Positions 54,711 through 63,745 of a stretch of 64,000 bases of DNA are shown here, piece after piece. The notes under the pieces are model-generated. The model did no database searches. It worked only from the letters and a program-made list of their open reading frames with translations, and had not been told where the DNA came from. How positions within the stretch are numbered: the first letter of the stretch is position 1; each line of letters starts with the position of its first letter. Origin of the DNA: Microglena sp. YARC (lineage: Eukaryota; Chlorophyta; Chlorophyceae; Chlamydomonadales; Chlamydomonadaceae); NCBI GenBank assembly GCA_022414725.1, contig CM039464.1:35971079-36035078 (forward strand), written 5' to 3'. A program made the translations under genes and the position numbers.

Positions 54711-56600
54711 CCTCAAACCCATGGGCGTACAAACATCTGCATGACGTCCATCTACCCCCCCCCCCCCCCCCTCAACACACACACACACATTCCACCACAC
54801 CCATCACCCACACCCATGGGCGTACAACGTATATGGGCGGCCCATCTACAACCCACACCAACACACCCAATCCCAACTACACACACACACTCACCAACAT
54901 GTACGGGGCGTCGTACCCACACACACACTCACACACATGTATTGGGCGTACGTTATGTATCATGCGCAGGCCCATCTACACCCACATCATCACCCCACTC
55001 CACCCCATCCACCCACACACACACTCCCACCCACCCACACTCCAACCACCACACACATTCCACTCCCAACCCACTCCAAACCACCCACCCACACCCACAC
55101 CTCACTCATCCCATGTATGGAGCGTCGTATGCATCATGCGCGGTCCGTCTACACCCACCCACTCGCACCCACCCACCCAGCTCCCCACCCACCCACACCC
55201 ACCCACTCCCCACACACCCACACAGCCACCACTCCCACCCACACCCACCACTCCCACCCCACCCCACACCCACCCACTCCACCTCACCACCCAACCACCC
55301 ACTCCCACCACCCCACGCCACTACCACTCCCACCCCCCACCGACCACACCCACCCACTCCCACCCACGCCCACACGCCACCCACTCCCCCCTACCACCAC
55401 CACAACCCACCCACTCCACCCACCCACCCACACCAAACCACACCCACCCGCACTCCCCACCCACCCACACCCCACACCCACCCACCCACGTCCCACCCAC
55501 CACCACACCCACACACCCCACACAGCTCCCCACCCCACCCACCCACCCACCCACTCCTACGCCACCCACCCCCACCCACCCACTCCCACCCCCCACCCAC
55601 ACCCACCACTCCCACCCACACACTCCCACCCACACGCCACCCACTCCCACCCCCCTCACCACCCACCCACACCCACCCACCCACCCACCCACACCCACCC
55701 ACTCCCACCACCCCACCCACCACTCCACCCACACCCACCCCTCCAACCCACCCACCACACCCACCACACCCTAACCCACACCACACACCCACCACCACAC
55801 CACACACTACAGCCCACCTTCACACCCACCACCACACACCATCACCACCGCACATCCACCCAGCTCCACCCACCCCACACCCACGCCACCCACACCCACC
55901 CACCCACCCACACCAACCCACCGGCACTCCCACGCCAACACCCACACCACCCACACCCACCACTACACACCACTCACTCTCACCCACTCCACCCCCACAC
56001 CCACCCACTCACCACCACCCACTCCCACCTCCCCCCCACCACACACACTCTCATCCACATGTATGGAGCGTAAACGTTACGTATCCATATGCCGCGGTCC
56101 ATCTACACACCCCAACCACCTACCCTCACCCCTCACCCAACCCACTCAAACCCACACGCACTCACACCCACGGGTGTACGTACGTATTATGCACGGCCCA
56201 TATACGCCCCATCCCCCCACAGCCACCACCCACAGCCACCCCCAGGCTAACCCACATGTACAGGGCGGATCATGGCCGCGGGCCCATCTACCCCCCCCCC
56301 CCCCCCCCCATCCGCCCCCCCGCCCCCCCAACACACACACACCCATGGGCGTAAACGTACGTATCATGCGCGGCCCAATCCCACCCACCCACCCCTACAG
56401 CCACCCACGCCACTAACCCACATGTACGGGCGGATCATGCGCGGCCCATCTACCCCCCCCCCCCCCCCCCAACACACACACACCCATGGGCGTACGTACG
56501 TATCATGCGCGGCCCATCCCACCCACCCACCCATACAGCCACCCACCCACTAACCCACATGTACGGGGCGGATCATGCGCGGCCCATCTACAAGTGAAAC
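54711..56600. repeat. C-rich tandem array (CCCACACCCACCC) with CATGCGCGGCCCATCTAC units
   Basis: CA/C-rich minisatellite interrupted by repeated ATGTACGGGGCGGATCATGC and CCCATGGGCGTACGTACGTA blocks. The composition flips from G-rich to C-rich at about 54710. The 638- and 450-codon Pro/His/Thr frames are artefacts. Confidence 0.85.
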
Positions 56601-56607
56601 AAGGAAC

Positions 56608-56946
56608 CAGTATTGCATATGATGTTGACCAGAGGCGAGTATGAAATCATACAATCCCAAACAAGCTGCATAATATGATATTGCATTAAAAAAAAAAAAG
56701 ATAACGCCTGGAGGGCGTGGTGTTAAGGGGACCCTCCGTACGCCGCAGCTGGGGAAAGTCACCATGGCAGACATAGTAAGTGTCACCCTCCAGGCGGGAG
56801 GGACTCCTTCATGCTACGTGTGGCAAGAATGCTGGTATTGCATATAAATTGTAACTTTAGCCTAGTCAGACTGCCGGTCATCATATGATATCATCATCAT
56901 ATATATCATCATATGTTATCATTTGATCTCATATTGCCATTCCCTA
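56608..56946. mobile_element. MITE family hD split by a SINE
   Basis: GCATATGATGTTGACCAGAG on the left and TAGCCTAGTCAGACTGCC...TTGCCATTCCCTA on the right are the two halves of one hD element, interrupted at 56687-56833. Confidence 0.75.
56687..56833 (-). mobile_element. SINE-like insertion with a third kind of head
   Basis: The minus-strand 3' end is GCCCTCCAGGCGTTATC followed by 12 T, and GTACGGAGGGTCCCCTTAAC matches the SINE 3' domain. The 5' part (ATGTCTGCCATGGTGACTTT upstream) is not either tRNA-like head. The flanks GATATTGCAT / GGTATTGCAT form a 9/10 duplication. Confidence 0.75.
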
Positions 56947-57054
56947 TAAAACGTGGCCAATGCTCACATGGTGGGAGCGGGGGACAGGGCGTATGAAAGT
57001 AAGATGCTTGGCCTATGTACAAGACGGGTTCGTGCTCTACAAGGAGGTTGATAC

Positions 57055-57119
57055 CCCCACCCCCACCACCACCACCACCCACACACACACACACGCACGC
57101 CCACGCATACCCCCCCCCC

Positions 57120-57159
<40 letters not shown>

Positions 57160-57240
57160 ACCACCCCACCCATACCCCCCCCACCACACCCACACCCACA
57201 CACCACCACCACCTACACACACCCACACCCACACATGCTA
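57055..57240. repeat. CA/CCA-rich microsatellite
   Basis: ACCACCACCACC and CACACACAC runs. A short open stretch just upstream (56950-57045) is not supported as an exon. Confidence 0.9.
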
Positions 57241-58540
57241 TTAAGTGGAGTTGATATGCCCTTCACATATACCAAGCAGCCATAGTTCTAGCCCTCACCG
57301 TAGATCAACCAGCTGTAGTTGTGACCGATCTGCATGAAGTGCTGGTGTGCTGGTGTGCTTCTGAAGTGCTTGTGTGCTGGTGTGCACAATCATAACAATT
57401 TAGTTATAGGCCTCACTGTAGACCAAGCAGCTGTAGTTGTGACCGATATACTCTGGTGTGCCATTAAGTGCTCAGCTAGTTAAGTGGAGCTGATATGCCC
57501 TTAACATATTCCAAGCAGCCATAGTTCTAGCCCTCACAGTAGATCAACCCACGTGGTCCACACAAGCTGTGCACACAAACAATAGAGTTCTAGGCCTCAC
57601 TGTAGACCAACCAGCTGTAGCTGTGACCGATATACTCTGGTGTGCCATTAAATGCTCAGCTAGTTCAGTGGAGCTGATATGCCTTAACATATTCCAAGCA
57701 GCCATAGTTCTAGCCCTCACAGTAGATCAACCCACGTGGTCCACACAAGCTGTGCACACAACAATAGAATTCTAGCCTCACTGTAGACCAACCAGCTGTA
57801 GCTGTGACCGATATACTCTGGTGTGCCATTAAGTGCTCAGCTAGTTAAGTGGAGCTGATATGCCCTAAACATATACCAAGCAGCCATAGTTCTAGCCCTC
57901 ACAGTAGATAAAGCAGCTGTAGTTGTGATCTATCTGCATGAAGTGCTGTGTGCCATTAAGTGCTAGTTAAGTAGAGTTGATATGCCTTAACATATCCCAA
58001 GCAGCCATAGTTATAGTCACAGCCCCTTTCAGTGATATACAATGGTCTATTGGTAGACCAGATTGCTTGAGGATGAAGAGTCGGGGGTTTGACTCCCCTT
58101 CGGTCGCTCTTGGCGTTGCAGGTCGTTGTCAACCGCGATGGTAGCTTGTCCAGTTGAGGTAGGAGACCGCTCCCCACCCGCGTACGACGGGCTCCCTTAA
58201 CACCACGCCCCACCAGGCGTTATCATTACCTTTTTTCTAGTCCTCACGGTCTATCAACCCACGTGGTCCACACAAGCTGTGCACACAACAATAGAGTTAT
58301 AGCTCTCACTAATATACCAAGCAGATTTATCAGAGGCCTATCCGCATTAAGTGCTTGTGTGCTACTAAGGGGATGGGACATACTGTGCACACAACAACAC
58401 ATGCTGCATTGCGCACATGCTTCAAGCTCACTTGGTCCACACAAGCTGTGCACACAACAATAGAGTTCTAGGCCTCACCGTAGATCAACCAGCTGTAGTT
58501 GTGACCGATCTGCATGAAGTGCTTGTGTGCTAGAAAAGGG
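57241..58540. repeat. ~182-bp tandem repeat array
   Basis: Spacing of CTGGTGTGCCATTAA at 57461, 57645 and 57826 gives units of 181-184 bp. Each contains CCAAGCAGCCATAGTTCTAG, CCACGTGGTCCACACAAGCT and TAGACCAACCAGCTGTAG. Outer copies are diverged, and one is split by a SINE. Confidence 0.9.
58021..58236 (+). mobile_element. tRNA-derived SINE, head type 1
   Basis: Full-length plus-strand copy: AGCCCCTTTCAGTGATATAC, A-box-like TGGTCTATTGGTAGACC, 3' domain, and a CATTACCTTTTTT tail. The host unit reads TAGTTCTAGCCCTCAC, and both flanks keep variants of it, consistent with a ~12-bp duplication. Confidence 0.9.
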
Positions 58541-58599
58541 GTCATTGCAGACCGAAGATCCCTGGCCTGGCGCCTGCAGATTTTCTTACGACCACCTCT

Positions 58600-59514
58600 T
58601 CATCTGGGAAGCAGCCTATGCTTTCGAGGAAACAGTCTAGATGCATCAGCAGAGTCCTCTGCACAGAAGCGGGTGTGGGTGGGGGTGGGGGTTGCAGGTG
58701 GGGATGCACAGGAGCGGTGTGGGTGTGGGTGGGTGTGGGATGTGGGGTGTGGGGTTGGGTTGGGAAGCAGCCAATGCTTTCGAGGAACAGTCTAGATGCA
58801 TCAGCAGAGTCCTCTGCACAGAAGCGGGTTGGGGTGGGGGTGGGGTTGCGGGTGGGGATGCACAGGAGCGGTGTGGGTGTGGGTGGGTGTGGGATGTGGG
58901 GTGTGGGGTTGGGTTGGGAAGCAGCCTATGCTTTCGAGGAACAGTCTAGATGCATCAGCAGAGTCCTCTGCAGAGAAGCGGGTGGGGGTGAGGGTGGGGG
59001 TTTGCGGGTGGGGATGCACAGGAGCGGTGTGGGTGTGGGTGGGTGTGGGATGTGGGTGGTGGTTGGGTTGGGAAGCAGCCTATGCTTTCGAGGAACAGTC
59101 TAGGTGCATCAGCAGAGTCCTCTGCACAGAAGCGGTGTTGGTAGGTGTGGGGGTGTGGGGTGGGGTAGGGGGGGGGGGGGTGGGGGGGGGGGGGAGGGGG
59201 TGTTGGGTGTTGGGTGTTGGTGTTGGGTGTTGGGTGTTGGGGGGTACTGTTTCTGTATTTTTATGGCATTGAAGCGAAGTGGGTGAATGTCCTCGGGATT
59301 GCTTCCACCACTACTTTTCTTGTTGAGAACAGTCTAGATGCATCAAACGGAGGCCTCTGCAAATAAGGGGTGATTGTGTGTGGGTGTGTGTGTGGGGGGG
59401 GTGTGGGTGTGTGTGTGGTGGGTGGGTGGGTGGGTGGGTGGGGGTGCGTGCGTGCGTGCGTGCGTGCGTGTGTGTGTGTGTGTTGGTGTGTTGGTGGTGT
59501 TGGTGGTGGTCGGA

Positions 59515-59558
<44 letters not shown>

Positions 59559-60301
59559 GCAGTTGTTGGTTCAGAAGGTCTGAATACCCAGTCATGAAGT
59601 TAACAGGATAATTTATACCCAGTCATGAAGTTAACAGGATAATTTATACCCAGTCATGAAGTTAACAGGATAATTTATAAATAGCTTCAAATGGATAGCT
59701 TGATTACTGCTGTGGATAATGCTCACCTGTGGGTGGTGTACTGCTCACATGTGGGTGGTGTACTGCTGTGGATAATGCTCACATGTGGGTGGTGTACTGC
59801 TGTGGATAATGCTCACCTGTGGGTGGTGTACTGCTGTGGATAATGCTCACCTGTGGGTGGTGTACTGCTGTGGATAATACTCACATGTGGGTGGTGTACT
59901 GCTGTGGATAATACTCACATGTGGGTGGTTTACTGCTTTGAATAATGCTCACCTGTGGGTGGTGTACTGCTGTGGATAATGCTCACCTGTGGGTGGTGTA
60001 CTGCTGTGGATAATACTCACATGTGGGTGGTGTACTGCCTTGAATAATGCTCACCTGTGGGTGGTGTGCTGCAGTTGGTGCTTCCATAGGTCTGAATACC
60101 CAGTCGCCAAGCCCTGGAGCCAGAGAAGTACTTTATTCGGCCAGAGGAGGTGGGTAGTGCTACTGCAAAGGCACTGTCCTCAATGAGCCCATGGTGAATT
60201 TGGGACCCCGAGGCCTCGGACGAGCCAGGCGCAGCGCGCAGCAGGAGCAGGAGTAGCGGAAGGAGAGAGAGGCTGCAGCTGTAAATTGGTCCGAATCGCA
60301 T
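58600..60301 (-). CDS. Candidate small secreted protein gene (two exons)
   Basis: Exon 1 is 60301-60055 on the minus strand. ATG begins MRFGPIYSCS, then a hydrophobic core LSLLPLLLLLLR and small residues AAPGSSEASG, a classical signal-peptide layout. The exon continues through LPTSSGRIKYFSGSRAW and ends at CCACAG|GTGAGC in phase 1. Exon 2, 58658-58600, follows the acceptor CTTCTGTGCAG with matching phase (DSADASRLF) and reaches a stop after 19 codons. Three upstream duplicates of exon 2 lack one T present here, so its downstream frame is uncertain; without that T it would read LESIGCFPDEEVVV to a stop at 58552. No family was recognised. Both splice junctions are reiterated as minisatellites, which supports the boundaries. 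A plus-strand frame ending in KYFIRPEEVGSATAK is the antisense alternative. Confidence 0.45.
58659..59260 (-). repeat. Acceptor-side array of the minus-strand gene's exon 2
   Basis: Three further copies (near 58790, 58945 and 59100) of the exon 2 start (AGGACTCTGCTGATGCATCT on the minus strand) and its acceptor. They are separated by GGGTGTGGGTGGGTGTGGGA-type spacer (C-rich in the sense direction). A diverged copy lies at 59325-59365. Confidence 0.85.
59370..59560. repeat. GT/GGT-rich and poly-G tract
   Basis: GTGGGTGGGTGGGTG and GTGCGTGCGTGC runs, then about 37 consecutive G at 59517-59555. Confidence 0.9.
59570..60054 (-). repeat. 34-bp minisatellite spanning a 5' splice site
   Basis: About ten units of GTACACCACCCACAG|GTGAGC-type sequence (minus strand; the whole unit is 34 bp). 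They repeat the exon 1 end and donor of the small secreted gene, several with GTGAGT in place of GTGAGC. A three-copy AATTTATACCCAGTCATGAA repeat lies at 59585-59680. Confidence 0.9.
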
Positions 60302-60749
60302 CTCATGGGTCGACAGCGAGTCTGGGGTGGGTCGGGCCCATAGTCGCTAGATTTGCATGGGCTCGAAGGTTGGGGGTCGGGGTGGGGGAAGAAGGCACGG
60401 GCAAGAGTAGGAGTGGCGTTCCGAGAGGGAGGGGTATCTATGCATACTTCCAGATCGCATGCACAGGGTTAATAAGGAGTCATGTCCGATTAGCACCACG
60501 TACCGAGGGGGGCTGGCTCATAGTCTCTAGCTGTGCATGGGCTCGAAGGGAGGTTTGCCATGCACGGGTCAGAAGTTTGGTATCGAATCTAGAAGACAGA
60601 AAAAATAGCCGTGCGCCAAATTGGCGAGCTACGACGACTAAGCGAGCTGTCGTGTATTTTCGCGGCTTGAAAAACGAGGGGGGGCAGAGAAAAAGGGACA
60701 GGTGGCGTGGCTTAGATAACCAGTGTGAGAGAGAGAAAGTGCGAGTGTA
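60302..60749. other. Upstream region of the minus-strand gene
   Basis: Contains a diverged duplication (CATAGTCGCTAGATTTGCAT and CATAGTCTCTAGCTGTGCAT, then GGGCTCGAAGG). A 154-codon plus ORF crosses it but looks like chance. No promoter motif is assigned. Confidence 0.35.
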
Positions 60750-60966
60750 ATTGAATACGTCTGGTGGGGCGTGGTATTAAGCAGAGGCCTCTGCAGAGGG
60801 GTATTAAGGGAGGCCTGTCTTACGGTGGCAGATAACGGGCTGCTACTTACCCGGACAGTGCTACCATGGCGGTTGACAGCGACCCCGTATGAATTCAAAC
60901 CCCGCACCTTATTGACTTGTTGTTTCAAAGGGCTCTAACATTGAGCCATTCGTAGAAACGGGATGT
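60750..60966 (-). mobile_element. tRNA-derived SINE, head type 2, with internal duplication
   Basis: The minus strand has CGAATGGCTCAATGTTAGAGC, the shared 3' domain (CCATGGTAGCACTGTCCGGG) and CCACGCCCCACCAGACG. A ~27-bp segment with the palindrome CAGAGGCCTCTG is inserted after GTGGTATTAAG, and part of the sequence is repeated. The flanks GCGAGTGTA / GTGAGTGTA suggest a short duplication. Confidence 0.8.
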
Positions 60967-61235
60967 GTGAGTGTATGGTATGGAGGCTGGATGGTCATTT
61001 TGACAGATACAGATTTGGCAGGTACAGATTACGGTACACATTTCCTAACATTGCAGTCACACCAAAGGACTGGCGGGGTTCTCGTTTTCAAGTTTATAGC
61101 ATATGTGTCATTTGTCTGAGTTTGTCCCGGTTTTCGCTGAAATCAAATGTTATTTTTAGACGTGGTCGATGTTTTACAGGTTCCCATATGCCAAAATTCA
61201 TAGAGCGCTGGTCAAGGTCAATGCTGGCTATCCTA
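60967..61235. other. Unique non-coding stretch
   Basis: A 91-codon plus ORF (60963-61238) is present, but it starts inside the preceding SINE end and lacks any recognisable feature. Confidence 0.35.
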
Positions 61236-61453
61236 TAAAAAGGTTATGATAACGCCTGGTGGGGCGTGGTGTTAAGGCAACCCATCGTACGCGGGTAGGG
61301 AGCGGTCTTCTACCTCAACTGGACAAGCTACCATCGCGGTTGACAACGACCTGCGACGCCAAGAGCGACCGAAGGGGGGATCGAACCCCCGACACGTCAT
61401 CCTCACAGTGATTTGGTCTACCACTTGACCAATGTATATCACTGAAAGGGGCT
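61236..61453 (-). mobile_element. tRNA-derived SINE, head type 1
   Basis: A perfect 11-bp duplication TGGCTATCCTA (61225, 61454) flanks the copy. The B-box region is GGTTCGATCCC and the 3' end GGCGTTATCATAACC. Confidence 0.95.
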
Positions 61454-61766
61454 TGGCTATCCTAGTAGACAGAGAAGTTGGAATTCACCACAGCTTGTTT
61501 TTTAACTACCTAGTTTTTAAACTGCTCCTGTTTTCAGAGTTGGCCAAGTTCCTCGAGCCTATTTGGCTACCCCTGTACTATAAAAACACATATAGACGTA
61601 TTTTCATCATTCGAGTTTGGGCTAGTCTTGTATTCCTAGCAGCCTAGCTGGCTACTCCTGGACTGCATCATTTTGTACAAGCGTCGCCAGGTAAGGCCCA
61701 AAGCGTCCTTGTTGAAGTAAAAGCAAGATGACTTGTCGAGCAGAAAAACTTGGTAACCAGGCATGC

Positions 61767-61806
61767 CTAGGGACCGGCACATCATATGATGTTGACCAAA
61801 GGCGAG
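61767..61806. mobile_element. hD MITE, left part
   Basis: TAGGGACCGGCACATCATAT to GACCAAAGGCGAG. The right part continues at 62954 after the 1147-bp insertion. Confidence 0.75.
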
Positions 61807-62953
61807 CAGGGTAGAACAAACCGATCGGTATTCCGGTATTGGGGTATTTGATGGTCGGTATACCGGAGCCCAAAATTCCCAATGTTGGTTTGCCCGGAAC
61901 TTTGTTGGGAGTCCGTTCCGGTATGCACCGACCAATTCTGAGGGCGAGTTCCGGTCAGACCGATCGAAACCCGACCAGGGTTTCCGATATCCGACTCAGC
62001 TTTGTAGCTGAGTAGCTGTGTGGCTTTCATGGTGAGTGGTGCCCCTGAGTTTCTGGACAATTGAAACTTCGTCTTCCTTCCCAACACCTGCCCTTTTGGA
62101 AGAGGAAGATGAAAGCACTTCCCTCCCTTTTAAACTTGCCCTGTTAGGGCTCTATTCGCCACAAAAATTTGAACTGAAACCGTGAGTATTCAATAGCCTG
62201 CACACTCCATTGCTCACTCGAGCTGCACTGGCACCTCGCGTTTGTTGAAGCAACTAGGTGGTGTCGTAACCCCTCTGCAGCCTCTCGCAGCAGCTTCTCC
62301 TCTCGTCGCATTTGTTGAAGCGAGATCTCATCGCATCAGAAGCAGCTGTTTAGTGCTGCCAACCAGGTTGTCGTTCCTTCGTTTGATGAACCTGCCGCCT
62401 TCGACGAGGAGGAGTACGACGACGAGTTTGTGACTGACTCTGAGGCGGAGTCTGGTGTAGATGAGGATGAGGATGATAAGCTGAGTGAGCTCAGCAGTGA
62501 GAGTGATGAGTCTGACAGGGACCCCGACTCCGATGACGATGAAGACATTGCTGGCATGCCTCCCCTGATGAATAACGATGAAGCGGACCCTTTCCTTGAA
62601 GGACTGTAGATGCTGCAGCTTATTCCAAGTAGTAGCTGTCTAGGAATGATTTTGTCTAAATAAATAAACCTCTGTTGTGAATGCCAGATCTATTCCCCAA
62701 GCTGGTGACATTTACATGACCAGGTTTTTCAGCTATGCTTTATGAAAGTTGACTGTAATGTGGACTGCCAGTCAAGTTCAATCAAGATGATGAAGTAGCT
62801 TACCTATATATGAATTGGGGCTCAACACCGGAGCTCTTTTTAAAGAAAGATAAAAGGGCGGTATTCAAAAATGGCTTTAAAAGTGGGCCGGAAGGGTAAA
62901 AACAGAGTTCCGGTATGGCCAGCCAATCTCAGGAGGGCCATTGTCCTACCCTT
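61807..62953 (+). mobile_element. 1147-bp hAT-like element nested in an hD MITE
   Basis: The ends CAGGGTAGAACAA and TTGTCCTACCCTT are inverted (11 of 13 match). The flanks AAGGCGAG / AAGGTGAG are the 8-bp duplication of hD interior sequence (consensus ACCAAAGGCGAGTATGATAT). Subterminal GGTATTCCGGTATTGGGG and GTTCCGGTATG repeats are present. It carries a spliced ORF but no recognisable transposase core, so it is probably non-autonomous. Confidence 0.8.
62036..62609 (+). CDS. Two-exon acidic ORF carried by the hAT-like element
   Basis: A 3' exon at 62321-62609 reads SSHQKQLFSAANQVVVPSF, then a strongly acidic Ser/Asp/Glu tract (EEEYDDEFVTDSEAESGVDE, DDDEDIAGMPPL) and ends FLEGL-stop. An upstream open stretch 62036-62181 (LLEEEDESTSLPFKLALLGL, SPQKFELKP) ends at a strong donor GTGAGT and joins the acceptor TTTGTTGAAG in matching phase. 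The start codon was not found. TGTAA, a green-algal-type poly(A) signal, and AATAAA occur downstream. It could be the tail of a transposase or a captured host gene end. Confidence 0.4.
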
Positions 62954-63062
62954 AAGGTGAGTATGATATTGTATATAAATGGTAACTTTGGCCTACTCAG
63001 ACTGCAGGCATCATATGATGTCGATATGCCGTATGATATCATATTGCCATTGACTGATTTAC
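62954..63062. mobile_element. hD MITE, right part
   Basis: AAGGTGAGTATGATATTGTA, TTTGGCCTACTCAGACTGCA and CGTATGATATCATATTGCC complete the element begun at 61767. Confidence 0.7.
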
Positions 63063-63129
63063 TAAGCATGCGCGATGCTCAAGCCAAGCATCTGAAACCA
63101 AGTTCAAGTTCAAGTCCAAGCATCTAAAA

Positions 63130-63400
63130 TAAATAAATAAATAGTAGGCCTTGTTACGAGGCTTGAGGTTGAGGGGGCCAGCCCGTTTGCTTTCACGTGG
63201 GACAATCACCAATTGGATGGGGGGAGCATCTGGAATTCGGTACGTAAACGGATCTAAACCTGTGAATGCGATGGACCAAACCGGCGAAAAACTTTTAGTA
63301 TCAGTTTGGGTGGTTGGCCCCAGTGCAAGCAAACGGGCTGCCTCCCTCAACCTCACATCTCTTATTACTGCGTACTATGTATTAATCAGGTTTGTCGTGC
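63130..63400. repeat. Foldback of a dispersed repeat
   Basis: GAGGTTGAGGGGGCCAGCC on the left and GGCTGCCTCCCTCAACCTCA on the right are inverted copies of the repeat also present singly at 12680 and 41560. Confidence 0.75.
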
Positions 63401-63425
63401 CTGGCATTATTACTGGTCCTTGCAC

Positions 63426-63556
63426 CAGGATACTACTTATTGCCAAATTGACCAGCGCTTGAAGCGCACAAACGTCCAATTGGTCAGCGCTTTTTAGTGC
63501 AAAAAGCGCAAAAACTGCGCGCTGCGCCCACAGGGGGTTAAAAAACAGCGCGAAAT
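63426..63556 (+). mobile_element. hA MITE, 3'-truncated
   Basis: CAGGATACTACTTATTGCCA through CTGCGCCCACAGGGGGTTAA, then the homology stops at AACAGCGCGAAATG. Confidence 0.8.
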
Positions 63557-63639
63557 GATGAAGTCCGTGCAGCAGGCTCCAGCGATTAACCCAGAAAGGC
63601 ACATCTACTTATGAAAAAATGAAAGAAACAAGCGTTTTG

Positions 63640-63745
63640 CTCGCGTTTACATTTTTCTGGTAATAATTATTTGTATTGCCAAAGACGGTCAGCAGCCAAA
63701 ATGCTGGCTGAAACTATGTAAACGAGTTCAAGTTCATATACTTTT
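63640..63745 (+). mobile_element. LINE 3'-end fragment with GTTCAAGTTCA tail
   Basis: TTTCTGGTAATAATTATTTG, CAGCAGCCAAAATGCTGGCT and GAGTTCAAGTTCATATAC are homologous to 34966-35065 in the opposite orientation. Confidence 0.55.

Noticed and set aside
54422..56354. Long Pro/His/Thr ORFs of 450 and 638 codons
   Set aside because: They run through CCCACACCC minisatellite in more than one frame at once, with no domain; composition alone keeps them open.
60017..60195. Plus-strand terminal exon ending KALSSMSPW-stop
   Set aside because: It reads well, but the minus strand offers an ATG, a signal peptide and a strong donor over the same bases, and the 34-bp array repeats that donor.
12293..61453. 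tRNA genes at the A/B-box motifs
   Set aside because: A and B boxes are present, but no 7-bp acceptor stem or clear anticodon arm; copies have retroposon target duplications and a shared 3' domain, so they are SINEs.
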